A stretch of DNA of 64,000 nucleotides from Solitalea longa (GCF_002920915.1 NZ_PQVF01000002.1:62375-126374); one strand, 5' to 3'; counted from the stretch's first letter, positions 28,462-36,916 are shown. Program-made: numbers and translations. Notes: a model not told the origin generated them from the sequence alone.

Positions 28462-29706
28462 ATGAAAACGATAAAATTTACATTGGTAGCTGCATTAACC
28501 GTGTTAAGCATGTCCTTTTGCATGAATATTAGCAAAGCATCAGCGCAAGGTTTCGAAGGACAATATGAGGAGGGTGACAGAGATGTTAGCTACCAAACTT
28601 TTTACGATGAATTAAGCCCATACGGCGATTGGGTTTACGACAATCAGTATGGGTACGTTTGGCGACCAAATATGGGTCCTGATTTTATGCCATACCGTAC
28701 CAACGGTCACTGGGTCTCGAGTGAAATTGGCTGGACCTGGGCGTCTGATTATCAATGGGGGTGGGCTCCTTTCCATTACGGTCGCTGGAAATTTGATACT
28801 TATTTAGGCTGGTATTGGATACCGGGTTATGAATGGGCGCCAGCCTGGGTAGTTTGGAGTTCAAATACTGATTACTATGGATGGGCACCAATGGCACCGG
28901 GATGGAACATTAGCGTTTCAATTAACCTTGGCAGCATTCCAAGTAATTACTGGGTTTTCGCCCCACCTAGATATTTATGCCATGTACGCATGTATGATTA
29001 TTGTGCGCCGGTTTACAATAATGTAACTATTGTTAGAAATGTAACCGTGATCAATAACTATGGTTACTATAATCGCACTCGCTACGTTTGTGGCCCTAGA
29101 GTACATGAATACAATACCCGTCCGGGCTGTCATGCCCGTCCGGTTCCGGTTCGCGAGTGCCATGAGCCACGCAGCACCAGATGCGATAATAAGAATATGT
29201 ATGTATATCGTCCACGCATAGTTAATCATCCAAGTTGTCGTCCACCGGAAGTAAGAGGTCGCGAATATTTTGCTAATCGTGATGCACAACCTCGCAGCCG
29301 TGGTGAATACCCTGGAAATAGCAGACCTGATAATCGTTATGAAAACAATCGTCAACGGACTGAGGCTCCACAACAAGATAATCGCAGGAACGACAATTGG
29401 ACCAACCAACAGCGAGACAACAACAATGAGCGTCAGCAACGGGAAAGGGCAGTACAGTATGCTCAGCAGCAACAGGAACGCCGTTCTCAAGCAGAATCTC
29501 GTCAAGCGCCACAGCAAACAGAACGCTATGCGCAACGACAGCCACAGCAAGAACGTCGTTCTCAGACTGAATATCGCCAGGTTTCACAATCACAAGAACG
29601 ACACAGCAGAGAAAACAGCAGTTATCAAAGTGCTGAGCGTTCATCAAGAGGTCAACAGCAACGCAGTGAATCACACAGCGAAGGCCGACCAAGAGGCAGA
29701 AATTAG
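28462..29706 (+). CDS. DUF6600 (YXWGXW-type) exported protein
   Basis: A 414-residue protein with a signal peptide ending at KASAQ. Residues about 40-150 form a Trp/Tyr/Gly/Pro-rich module with repeating units such as YGDWVY, GYVWRP, GWTWASDYQWGWAP and YGWAPMAPG; this matches DUF6600. The middle (residues 170-270) is Cys/Arg-rich. The last 130 residues are almost entirely Gln, Arg, Asn, Ser and Glu, a disordered low-complexity tail. Several out-of-frame open frames overlap this tail because of the biased codons; they are shadows. Function unknown; probably periplasmic or surface associated. Confidence 0.82.
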   Translation: MKTIKFTLVAALTVLSMSFCMNISKASAQGFEGQYEEGDRDVSYQTFYDELSPYGDWVYDNQYGYVWRPNMGPDFMPYRTNGHWVSSEIGWTWASDYQWGWAPFHYGRWKFDTYLGWYWIPGYEWAPAWVVWSSNTDYYGWAPMAPGWNISVSINLGSIPSNYWVFAPPRYLCHVRMYDYCAPVYNNVTIVRNVTVINNYGYYNRTRYVCGPRVHEYNTRPGCHARPVPVRECHEPRSTRCDNKNMYVYRPRIVNHPSCRPPEVRGREYFANRDAQPRSRGEYPGNSRPDNRYENNRQRTEAPQQDNRRNDNWTNQQRDNNNERQQRERAVQYAQQQQERRSQAESRQAPQQTERYAQRQPQQERRSQTEYRQVSQSQERHSRENSSYQSAERSSRGQQQRSESHSEGRPRGRN

Positions 29707-29737
29707 TGTTTGATCGACATAAAGTTTAGTTTGTAAT

Positions 29738-29768
29738 GGCCCGGAATAGTTTCGGGCCTTTTTTATAA
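29738..29768 (+). terminator. terminator after the DUF6600 gene
   Basis: GGCCCG (29739-29744) / CGGGCC (29754-29759) stem extended by A/T and G-U pairs, followed by six T. Confidence 0.85.
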
Positions 29769-29830
29769 CCCGTAAATAAAAGTGCTACAGCAGATTTGTA
29801 TATTTAAGTGAAATGCTCTAACACCGGCAG

Positions 29831-31243
29831 ATGAAAAACAAATATGTTATTCTGTCAACCCTAATGATAGGAACCCTTATGGGTTCACTCGACTCGAGCA
29901 TTGTTAACGTTTCCCTCCCAATTATTCGCAAAGATTTCAACTGCCGCATGGATGAGATTCAATGGGTTGTTACCGCCTATATGCTGAGTTTCTCTTTATT
30001 TATGCCCCTAACCAGTTGGCTAAAAGACCGTATCGGCTTTTTTAATTTATACGTTGGAGGCCTAGCTGTTTTTACACTTGCTTCTTTACTATGTGGTATT
30101 TCAACTGACTTAACAACTCTTGTGGGAGCGCGTGTGATACAAGCCATTGGAGGCGGAAGCCTTCCTCCTACTGCAATGGCCATCATGTCAACCGTTTTTC
30201 CAAAAGAAGAAAGGGGAAAAGCGCTGGGATGGTGGGGCATGGGTTCTGTTGTTGGACCAACAATTGGCCCGACATTGGGCGGTTTTTTAACCCGTGAATT
30301 CGGCTGGCACAGTATCTTTCTGATCAATCTCCCTATAAGTGTAATTGCCATTGGTATGTGCTTTTATTCCCTCGGATTTTTACGACAGGTACCTAAGAAA
30401 TATGTAAAATTTGATTTTAAAGGATTCGTAAGCCTAACCGCATTCCTTATCCTTATTCAATTGGTGTTGGTTAGAATGGAACAAGCCGGTATACTTTCTT
30501 TTGAAACGCTTGGCGTTTTGATCTTACTTATTGCCTCATTCATCTTTTTTATTCGGGTTGAAAAGAAAGCAGAGTCGCCAATTATCAATTTAAGACTCTT
30601 TAAAAACCGTCGATTTGTGAGTTGTATTTTGGTAACCATAGCCCGTTCGGCAGCCTTGTTTGGAGGATTGTTTCTAGCACCCTTCTTATTACAGGGACTT
30701 TTAAAATACAATGAATTGCAATCGGGTTTAATCTTATTCCCTGGAGCTTTATTAATGGGAGCTTTAATGCCCTTTTCAGGTACTTTAGCCGACCGTTATG
30801 GATCAAGAGGTCTGACCATGTCAGGACTGGTAATTGTAGCGATTTCTATGCTTCAATTTTCAATGTTGGGAGCAGAAAGTGTTTTAGCCACTATTTTGTT
30901 AGCTGTATGTTTACGGGGTATTGGATTAGGGCTATTGATCACTCCTGTGTCATCGGCAACCGTTAATTCAGTAAAACTCGAGCAGGTTTCCATGGCTTCA
31001 TCCATTAATAGTTTATTGCTACAGGTAGGTGGCTCGTTGGGTATTGCCATGCTAACCTTTATCCACCAAAATGTTTATAATCATAAAATTGAGCTTGGTC
31101 TTTCAACTGTTGAAGCAGAACAATTTGCCCTGAACAGAGGTTTTACTGTTTCCATGATCCTGGTTTTACTGGCCCTGATCCCTGCAAGCAAGATCCCCGC
31201 AAAAAATATTGTAACAGCTAAAAAAGAGCATCACGACATTTGA
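29831..31243 (+). CDS. MFS efflux transporter, DHA2 (EmrB/QacA) family
   Basis: A 470-residue proton-driven drug exporter with about 14 membrane helices. The N-terminus LMGSLDSSIVNVSLPII is the DHA2 motif D1-like sequence (acidic residue in helix 1). Loop 2-3 motif A reads WLKDRIGFF. The region GMGSVVGPTIGPTLGG is the antiporter motif C. No membrane-fusion partner (EmrA) or outer-membrane channel lies next to it, so it probably acts alone in the inner membrane. Substrate unknown. Confidence 0.92.
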   Translation: MKNKYVILSTLMIGTLMGSLDSSIVNVSLPIIRKDFNCRMDEIQWVVTAYMLSFSLFMPLTSWLKDRIGFFNLYVGGLAVFTLASLLCGISTDLTTLVGARVIQAIGGGSLPPTAMAIMSTVFPKEERGKALGWWGMGSVVGPTIGPTLGGFLTREFGWHSIFLINLPISVIAIGMCFYSLGFLRQVPKKYVKFDFKGFVSLTAFLILIQLVLVRMEQAGILSFETLGVLILLIASFIFFIRVEKKAESPIINLRLFKNRRFVSCILVTIARSAALFGGLFLAPFLLQGLLKYNELQSGLILFPGALLMGALMPFSGTLADRYGSRGLTMSGLVIVAISMLQFSMLGAESVLATILLAVCLRGIGLGLLITPVSSATVNSVKLEQVSMASSINSLLLQVGGSLGIAMLTFIHQNVYNHKIELGLSTVEAEQFALNRGFTVSMILVLLALIPASKIPAKNIVTAKKEHHDI

Positions 31244-31294
31244 GGCGAAGGTTTTAGTTTGAAATAGTATCTTTAAGCACCTATCCATTTCGTT

Positions 31295-31942
31295 GTGCAT
31301 TTTCAGTCATTCATCAATAAGCTAGCTACTCAACTTAGGCAACCCTTACCTGGTAAAGAAGCGCATTTACAAATGATTCCGGCGGTGCGATTACCTGATT
31401 ATGATAAAGGTTATGATCTTGAGAATGCCCGACAAAGCAGCGTTCTAATTTTACTTTACCCTTCTTCTACTTCTATCTTTATTCCCTTTATTCAGCGGCC
31501 AATTTACGAAGGTGTTCATAGTGGACAAATTGGGTTACCTGGAGGAAAAATGGAGACCTATGATCCCTCACCTGAAGCAACAGCCTTGCGGGAAGCCAAT
31601 GAAGAAATAGGTATTATTGAAGCAGAGGTTGAAATTATTGGAGCCCTTACCCCTGTATATGTTCCCCCAAGTCGTTTTCTGATCAATGTGCTGGTAGGTT
31701 ATCAGAATTCTTCACCCATTTTTATTAAAGACGATAAGGAGGTTGATGAGATCATTACCATCTCAGTGGATGATGTGTTGAACGATTTAACCATGGGTTC
31801 CGTTCCGGTAACCAATTCAATGGGATTGCATTTCGATGCTCCCTGTTTTCTGATTGAAAACAAAACCATTTGGGGAGCCACCGCAATGATCATCAATGAA
31901 TTTAAATGGATCTTAAAGAAGACTGATCTGGAAACTGACTGA
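31295..31942 (+). CDS. Nudix hydrolase, CoA-pyrophosphatase type
   Basis: A 215-residue enzyme that hydrolyses pyrophosphate bonds, probably coenzyme A or its derivatives. The Nudix box is complete: GGKMETYDPSPEATALREAN followed by EEIGI. The segment upstream (RQSSVLILLYP, then GQIGLPGG) fits the CoA-specific subgroup seen in NUDT7/YeaB. The frame starts at a GTG (31295); the next ATG lies 26 codons in and would remove the first part of the fold, so GTG is favoured. It is convergent with miaA across 17 nt. Confidence 0.85.
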   Translation: MHFQSFINKLATQLRQPLPGKEAHLQMIPAVRLPDYDKGYDLENARQSSVLILLYPSSTSIFIPFIQRPIYEGVHSGQIGLPGGKMETYDPSPEATALREANEEIGIIEAEVEIIGALTPVYVPPSRFLINVLVGYQNSSPIFIKDDKEVDEIITISVDDVLNDLTMGSVPVTNSMGLHFDAPCFLIENKTIWGATAMIINEFKWILKKTDLETD

Positions 31943-31959
31943 TGACTTGCGACTGATAA

Positions 31960-32883
31960 CTAACCTTTTACTCCGTACTCCTTTTGTAAAAGTTCAATAA
32001 TTGCATTTACTTCCTCTGGTTGAAACCAATGGGTGCCTTTATCGCGGTTAAACCAGGTAATTTGTCGTTTGGCAAACCTTCGGGTATTTTGTTTTATTAA
32101 ATCAATGGCTTTTTGCAAGTCATGTTTTCCTTCAAAGTAATCGAACAACTCGGTGTAACCTACAGTTTGTAAAGCATAAATATGTTTACTCGCCTCCATT
32201 GATTGCACCTCTTCAACTAAACCAGCATTCACCATCAGATCAACACGATGATTTATGCGCTGATAAAGCTCTTCGCGCGGAAGATTTAACCCAATTTTTA
32301 TGATCTGAAACGGCCGGTTTTTAGTTTCTTTCGTTCTAAAAGTAGAAAAAGGTTCTCCAGTCATTAAACAAACTTCGAGTGCCCTCATTAAACGTTGCGG
32401 ATTATTCACATCCACTTGCTTAAAGTATTCCGGATCCAATCGCTCAACTTCCTGCTGAAGATAACTCAAGCCTTCATTTTCGTAGCGCTCCACAATTTGC
32501 TGACGTAATGATTCATCGGCCTTGGGTAAATCATCTAATCCATCGCACAACGCATTGATATACAATCCAGAGCCGCCAACCATTATTAAGGTATCGTATT
32601 TCTGAAATAATTGTTCGAGTAAAGCCAGTGCTTCAACCTCAAAACGGCCTGCATTTATCTCATCGAAAATAGAATGTGAGTTGATAAAATGATGTTTTGC
32701 TTCAGCAAGTTCAGCATCCTCGGGTTTTGCGGTGCCGATGCTTATTTCTTTAAAAAACTGGCGGGAATCAGCAGAAAGAATTTCTGTTTTGAAGTGTTTT
32801 GCCAACTCAATGGCAGTGCGGGTTTTGCCAACGGCCGTAGGGCCTACAACAACTATTAATTTTTTAATCTTTTCTTTTAGCAC
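31960..32883 (-). CDS. miaA: tRNA dimethylallyltransferase
   Basis: Transfers a dimethylallyl group from DMAPP to A37 of tRNAs reading UNN codons, the first step of i6A/ms2i6A formation. The P-loop GPTAVGKT, the ILSADSRQ motif and the SIGTAKP segment are all typical. The tail (RRFAKRQITWFNRD) is also characteristic. I start at the GTG at 32883. An in-frame ATG at 32919 exists, but it lies inside an 18-bp-stem palindrome and adds a non-homologous MVHGLWTIDLLN leader. With the GTG start the product is 307 residues, a normal MiaA length. Confidence 0.93.
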   Translation of the reverse strand: MLKEKIKKLIVVVGPTAVGKTRTAIELAKHFKTEILSADSRQFFKEISIGTAKPEDAELAEAKHHFINSHSIFDEINAGRFEVEALALLEQLFQKYDTLIMVGGSGLYINALCDGLDDLPKADESLRQQIVERYENEGLSYLQQEVERLDPEYFKQVDVNNPQRLMRALEVCLMTGEPFSTFRTKETKNRPFQIIKIGLNLPREELYQRINHRVDLMVNAGLVEEVQSMEASKHIYALQTVGYTELFDYFEGKHDLQKAIDLIKQNTRRFAKRQITWFNRDKGTHWFQPEEVNAIIELLQKEYGVKG

Positions 32884-32887
32884 GTTT

Positions 32888-32928
32888 AATAAGTCTATGG
32901 TCCATAGTCCATGGACCATGGACTTATT
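32888..32928. repeat. palindromic repeat upstream of miaA
   Basis: An 18-nt arm (32888-32905) is complementary to 32911-32928 with a single mismatch, around a 5-nt loop. It is built from GTCCATGG/CCATGGAC units like those at 9581-9701. It fills almost all of the gap between the stop of the pRiA4b-ORF3-like gene and miaA and may also act as a transcript end or stabiliser. Confidence 0.75.
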
Positions 32929-32934
32929 TATTTA

Positions 32935-33597
32935 CTAATAGTCATCGCGATCGCCGTATTCATCGTCGGAGCCACTTCCATAGCCCATTTCACCAAATTC
33001 ATCATCACCTTCTTCTTCCTCTCCCGACTCTTCACTTTCTTCCTCTCCCTCAGATTTCGATGCGGATGAAAAATCCTCGACATCAATGCCAAACTCATCT
33101 AATTCTTCCGGCTCTTCAATATCAAACTCATCTTCTAGTGATTCAAGCGGATCTTTATTTGCTGCAGCAGCTGAAACGGCCGAAAGACGGAACTGCTTAG
33201 GTGCATCTCCCGTTGATTTTGTACATACCGGATATTCAACCCCTGCTTCAGGCTCTAAAAAGATCTTTGAAAGTTCAACATGGAAATCAAACGGACGATC
33301 AAAGTTGGAGATATAATAGAATTTCTGGTGTGGATCGTCAATGAATTTGCTAAGCTTAAAGTCTTTCATCAACTTCACTTCCTGCGCAACTTTTCGTGCA
33401 TTTGGCATAAAGGCCAACTCTTCACCTTTTATCCATTGGTCATTACTTACATAAAATGACGAAGGATGCTGCGCATCATAATTGATTGACTTATGAATGG
33501 CGTAGTGAAAATCCTCGAATGTATGATTCGATTTTATGTCGATTTCTCTAACCGCGTCGTAATCTTCAAAAGCAACTCTGAATCGATAAATAGCCAT
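32935..33597 (-). CDS. pRiA4b ORF-3-like family protein with acidic tail
   Basis: A 220-residue protein. Residues 1-140 match the pattern of the plasmid pRiA4b ORF-3-like family: IYRFRVAFEDYDAVREIDI, TFEDFHYAIHKSINYD, and ASSFYVSNDQW-like segments. The last 60 residues are highly acidic and disordered (runs of Glu, Asp and Ser). The family name comes from a plasmid gene, but chromosomal copies are widespread in Bacteroidota and no mobile-element gene is seen here. Function unknown. It precedes miaA on the same strand with a palindrome between them. Confidence 0.8.
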   Translation of the reverse strand: MAIYRFRVAFEDYDAVREIDIKSNHTFEDFHYAIHKSINYDAQHPSSFYVSNDQWIKGEELAFMPNARKVAQEVKLMKDFKLSKFIDDPHQKFYYISNFDRPFDFHVELSKIFLEPEAGVEYPVCTKSTGDAPKQFRLSAVSAAAANKDPLESLEDEFDIEEPEELDEFGIDVEDFSSASKSEGEEESEESGEEEEGDDEFGEMGYGSGSDDEYGDRDDY

Positions 33598-33846
33598 TAT
33601 ATATACTGTTTATGAAATTCTATTTGTTTATTAATAGGTTAAATACCCGGCTTCGATTAATTTCTCTGAACGTCACACACCTGCCGGTTTTTTTTGCAAA
33701 AATAGGAAACTCACCCGAATCAATGAACAATGCCTTACAAAAAGTACATAAGACACTGTTAAACAAGGGCTTTCATAAGCACAAGTCAGACCATTCTCTA
33801 CTTCCCGGCCGATAAAATTTTCGATCTAATTTTTTTTCAATCAAAT

Positions 33847-33876
33847 TTGGCGTTTTCATTCTCATTTATAACTTTG
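33847..33876 (+). promoter_or_regulatory. promoter of the CreD module
   Basis: TTG at 33847-33849, a 19-nt spacer, then TAACTTTG at 33869-33876. Both elements and spacing match the Bacteroidota housekeeping consensus TTG-N19-TAnnTTTG. It lies 20 nt before the first ATG of the module. Confidence 0.75.
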
Positions 33877-33888
33877 CAATACAAAGTT
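33870..33888. promoter_or_regulatory. operator palindrome 1 of the CreD module
   Basis: AACTTTG (33870-33876), 5-nt spacer, CAAAGTT (33882-33888), a perfect 7-bp inverted repeat. It overlaps the -7 promoter element, as expected for a repressor site. The same core recurs at 34889-34905. The winged-helix regulator encoded at 34570-34872 is the likely binder. Confidence 0.7.
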
Positions 33889-33896
33889 CTTTTTAA

Positions 33897-34541
33897 ATGG
33901 ACATCAACGTAAACAAGCACCTTGAATCGTTAACCGAGATCAGGAGCTTAATGGAGAAATCTTCAAAATTTATTTCGCTAAGTGGTTTATCGGGCATTTT
34001 TGCCGGTGGTTATGCTTTATTGGGCGCCGCTGCTGCATTTTGGGCTAATATCCATTATAATCAGTTAAGAATCCCTATTAAAGAATTTTCTCCAGAGTTT
34101 TCGCTTCAAAACAGTTTTTTATTATTCTGCCTGATCGACGCTTTGCTCATTTTGCTTTTATCCATAGTAACCGCTTTTATTTTCTCCAAACAAAAAGCAG
34201 CTAAAACGCAGCAATCTATTTGGGATAAATCGGCGCAACGATTAGCTATTAACCTTGCCATTCCATTAGCCACAGGTGGTGTTTTCGCTATTTATTTATT
34301 GCTCGATGGCAATTATAAACTGATTGCTCCAAGCATGCTGATTTTTTACGGATTAGCACTTTTTAACGCCAGCAAATATACCATTGGCGACATCAGGTAT
34401 TTAGGCTTAACTGAAATTGCTCTTGGATTGATCAACCTTTTTGTAACCGGATATGGATTTTGGTTTTGGTGCTTCGGATTTGGAGTAATGCACATTATAT
34501 ATGGCTTAGTGATGTACCGCAAATATGATTCGGCAGCCTAA
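33897..34541 (+). CDS. multi-span membrane protein, first gene of the CreD module
   Basis: A 214-residue inner-membrane protein with about six hydrophobic segments in three pairs (residues 27-50, 75-97, 115-135, 142-158, 172-185, 188-205). No named family is recognised. It is followed after 28 nt by a winged-helix regulator, then by a Coq4-like gene and creD, all on the same strand. This gene pair of membrane protein and small regulator in front of creD seems recurrent in Sphingobacteriales, from memory. Promoter and operator are described separately. Confidence 0.75.
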   Translation: MDINVNKHLESLTEIRSLMEKSSKFISLSGLSGIFAGGYALLGAAAAFWANIHYNQLRIPIKEFSPEFSLQNSFLLFCLIDALLILLLSIVTAFIFSKQKAAKTQQSIWDKSAQRLAINLAIPLATGGVFAIYLLLDGNYKLIAPSMLIFYGLALFNASKYTIGDIRYLGLTEIALGLINLFVTGYGFWFWCFGFGVMHIIYGLVMYRKYDSAA

Positions 34542-34569
34542 ACTTAAAACGCTTAATTAAGAAAAACCA

Positions 34570-34872
34570 ATGGTCGTAAATCTGTTTAACAATTTCAATA
34601 AAGCCTTTGAAAGCAAGGTCAGATTGGGCATTATGTCGGTTTTAATGGTAAACGAAACCATTGATTTTACAACCTTAAAAGAACTATTGAATGTAACCGA
34701 TGGTAATTTGGCCAGCCATTCAAAAGCACTCGAAGAACTTAAATACATTATGATAACTAAACAATTTATCGGTAAAAAGCCGAACACCACCTATTCAGTA
34801 ACTGAATTAGGCAAAAAGGCTTTTGTTGAACACTTGAACAGCCTTGAGCAGTTATTGAATTCTAACAGATAA
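34570..34872 (+). CDS. winged-helix transcriptional regulator
   Basis: A 100-residue single-domain regulator with a winged helix-turn-helix in the PF13601-like/MarR-ArsR fold. Visible parts: an N-terminal helix (FESKVRLGIMSVLM), DFTTLKELLNVTDGNLASHS as helix-turn-helix, then the wing IGKKPNTTYSVTELG. It has no metal-binding cysteines, so an ArsR-type metal sensor is unlikely. Two identical-core palindromes flank its transcription unit, which suggests it represses both the whole operon and an internal promoter before the Coq4-like gene. Confidence 0.9.
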   Translation: MVVNLFNNFNKAFESKVRLGIMSVLMVNETIDFTTLKELLNVTDGNLASHSKALEELKYIMITKQFIGKKPNTTYSVTELGKKAFVEHLNSLEQLLNSNR

Positions 34873-34887
34873 TTTTTTTTGTATAAC

Positions 34888-34906
34888 AACTTTGAATTAC
34901 AAAGTA
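34888..34906. promoter_or_regulatory. operator palindrome 2, before the Coq4-like gene
   Basis: ACTTTG (34889-34894), 5-nt spacer, CAAAGT (34900-34905). It has the same half-sites and spacing as the palindrome at 33870-33888. It overlaps a near-consensus -7 element (CAACTTTG) and ends 17 nt before the next ATG. Confidence 0.65.
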
Positions 34907-34922
34907 CTTTTAATTATAAAAA

Positions 34923-35465
34923 ATGAAAAAATTCATCATTATCGGTCTTTATAATCTTAGCAAAAAACCTTATCAAGCTCTTTTTAAAAACAATAAGGCT
35001 TGGAACATTTCGTCTCAAGAATTACGTGACTTTCCGGAAGGATCATTAGGAAATGAATTAGGCTGTTTTCTAACAGAAAATGATTTCGAGCTACAAGCCA
35101 AATTAGAAAATCATGATGTTTTTCATGTTTTAGCTGGCATAGGCACTTCAGTGATCGAAGAAATTGCTTTGCAATATTATTTGCTTGGAAATGGTAAGAG
35201 GAGTATTTATCTAAAACTGGTGATTCTTTTAGGCACTTTGTCCTACCCTAACCAATTTTCGCTGTTTTTTAGTAAATACAAGGAAGGTAAATCATTCTCC
35301 GCTTTTCATAACCTTGATTTCTTCCCTCTTCTTCATCATCCAATTGCGGAAATAAAAAAACACCAGCCCAGTATCGCTTTAAAATACACCAATAAAGGCA
35401 AATTCTATTCGCCCTTAAAACCTATAGCAATTACTGTTCAACGACAAGAATTTATTAAATATTAA
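34923..35465 (+). CDS. Coq4-like protein
   Basis: A 180-residue soluble protein. Residues 78-95 contain HDVFH followed after eleven residues by Glu, exactly the HDxxHx11E metal motif of the Coq4 family. The preceding segment FPEGSLGNELGCFL also matches Coq4 (PEGTLG). In mitochondria and proteobacteria Coq4 supports ubiquinone synthesis. Bacteroidota use menaquinone, so the role here must be different, perhaps lipid or quinone binding or chemistry at the membrane. It lies 13 nt before creD and has its own operator-like site. Family assignment by motif; function unknown. Confidence 0.7.
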   Translation: MKKFIIIGLYNLSKKPYQALFKNNKAWNISSQELRDFPEGSLGNELGCFLTENDFELQAKLENHDVFHVLAGIGTSVIEEIALQYYLLGNGKRSIYLKLVILLGTLSYPNQFSLFFSKYKEGKSFSAFHNLDFFPLLHHPIAEIKKHQPSIALKYTNKGKFYSPLKPIAITVQRQEFIKY

Positions 35466-35478
35466 CACAAATAGAATC

Positions 35479-36906
35479 ATGGAAACCTTAGAAACAAAAC
35501 AACCCGCACCAACCTTCTTCGAGCGTAATGCCATTATTATTAAACTGATGATGGTCGGTTTTATCAGCCTGTTATTACTTATCCCGTCGGTAATGATTCA
35601 GAACCTGGTTATTGAACGTTCTGAAAGCAGAGATCATGCAGTAAACGATATCTATTCGAAATGGGGACAGACGCAAACCTTGGCCGGGCCAATTCTAAAT
35701 GTGCCTTATCGAACGTTAACAAAAGATGCGAATGGCAAGGAAGAGATCACGCTCGATTACCTTCATTTTTTACCGGAACGACTTGATGTAAAGGGAAATA
35801 TTGACCCTTCAATTCGGTATTATGGAATTTACGAGGCGATCTTGTACAACGGAAAACTTAATTTTTCAGGGAATTTTACCTCTCCTGATTTGAACGGATT
35901 GAAAGTAGTTCCTGAAAGTATCTCATGGAAAGACGCTTTTATAACCATTGGCATTAGTGATTTAAGAGGTATAAAAGAAAGCGTTTTAGTTAATCTGAAC
36001 GATAAAGCATATACGGTAAATCCGGGTATAGAAAGAGGTGGCGTTTTTGATTCGGGTTTAAGTATTCCATTTCCATTGGAGGGTGCTCAATTACTGTCTG
36101 GAGTAAAATTTGGCTTTAGTATTAACTTAAACGGAAGCAGTAAATTAAGCTTCTGGCCATTAGGCAAGGAAACCAATATCCAACTGAACTCTCCTTGGAC
36201 TACGCCTAGTTTTTCTGGAGCATTTTTACCAGAGAGCCGTGAAGTCTCTGAAAAAGGATTTTCGGCCAAATGGAAAGTACTGGAGCTAAATAGAAATTTC
36301 CCGCAAAAATGGACAGGAGATCTGTATAGCTTTGCAAACGCTGATGAAGATACAGATGCTACCTCCCTAGCCATTGATACTAGAGAACATAAAACAAAGA
36401 ACGCAGTTATCGACAATTATTCTTTTGGTGTTGACCTGTTGATGCCAGTTGATTTCTATCAAAAAGTATATCGCTCGGCAAAGTATGCGCTTATGTTTAT
36501 CGGCCTCACCTTTACTGCCTTCTTCTTTATTGAATTGGTTAACAAAAAGCGAATACACCCTGTTCAGTATATTTTGGTTGGATTTGCCCTGGTGATCTTT
36601 TACACGCTGTTGCTTTCATTCACCGAGCATTTATCATTTGGAATAGCTTATTCAATCGCATCGGCGGCAACCATTTTACTGATTACCTGGTTCTCGGGAA
36701 CAGTGCTTAAAAGTAAAGGTCTCTCTATTCTAATGGGATCCTTACTTTCTGCGCTTTATTTATTCCTCTACATTTTATTGCAAATGGAAGATTATTCGCT
36801 GTTAATTGGCAGTATCGGCTTATTTGTAATATTAGGATTGGTGATGTTTATTTCGAGAAAAGTAGACTGGTACGATTTCAGAAAAACGGAAGTACAGGTC
36901 AATTAG
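35479..36906 (+). CDS. creD: cell envelope integrity protein CreD
   Basis: A 475-residue inner-membrane protein. One N-terminal helix (residues 22-46) precedes a large periplasmic beta-rich domain (residues 50-320, with QTLAGPILNVPYR), and a helical C-terminal region follows with about five spans. In E. coli CreD belongs to the CreBC regulon and its loss or excess alters envelope and colicin sensitivity; biochemical activity is not known. Here it is the last gene of the module and ends at a strong terminator. There is no CreBC two-component pair nearby, so control is presumably by the winged-helix regulator. Confidence 0.92.
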   Translation: METLETKQPAPTFFERNAIIIKLMMVGFISLLLLIPSVMIQNLVIERSESRDHAVNDIYSKWGQTQTLAGPILNVPYRTLTKDANGKEEITLDYLHFLPERLDVKGNIDPSIRYYGIYEAILYNGKLNFSGNFTSPDLNGLKVVPESISWKDAFITIGISDLRGIKESVLVNLNDKAYTVNPGIERGGVFDSGLSIPFPLEGAQLLSGVKFGFSINLNGSSKLSFWPLGKETNIQLNSPWTTPSFSGAFLPESREVSEKGFSAKWKVLELNRNFPQKWTGDLYSFANADEDTDATSLAIDTREHKTKNAVIDNYSFGVDLLMPVDFYQKVYRSAKYALMFIGLTFTAFFFIELVNKKRIHPVQYILVGFALVIFYTLLLSFTEHLSFGIAYSIASAATILLITWFSGTVLKSKGLSILMGSLLSALYLFLYILLQMEDYSLLIGSIGLFVILGLVMFISRKVDWYDFRKTEVQVN

Positions 36907-36916
36907 CTTTCAGTAA

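Noticed and set aside
28975-29550. 191-codon minus-strand frame opposite the DUF6600 gene
   Set aside because: A shadow caused by the biased codons of the Cys/Arg- and Gln/Arg-rich region; the plus frame has signal peptide and domain.
32935-33597. Evidence for a mobile element at the pRiA4b-ORF3-like gene
   Set aside because: The name is historical; no transposase, integrase, terminal repeats or target duplication are visible nearby.
33612-33815. 67-codon plus-strand frame before the CreD module
   Set aside because: No domain, basic low-complexity composition, lies in the region between divergent units.
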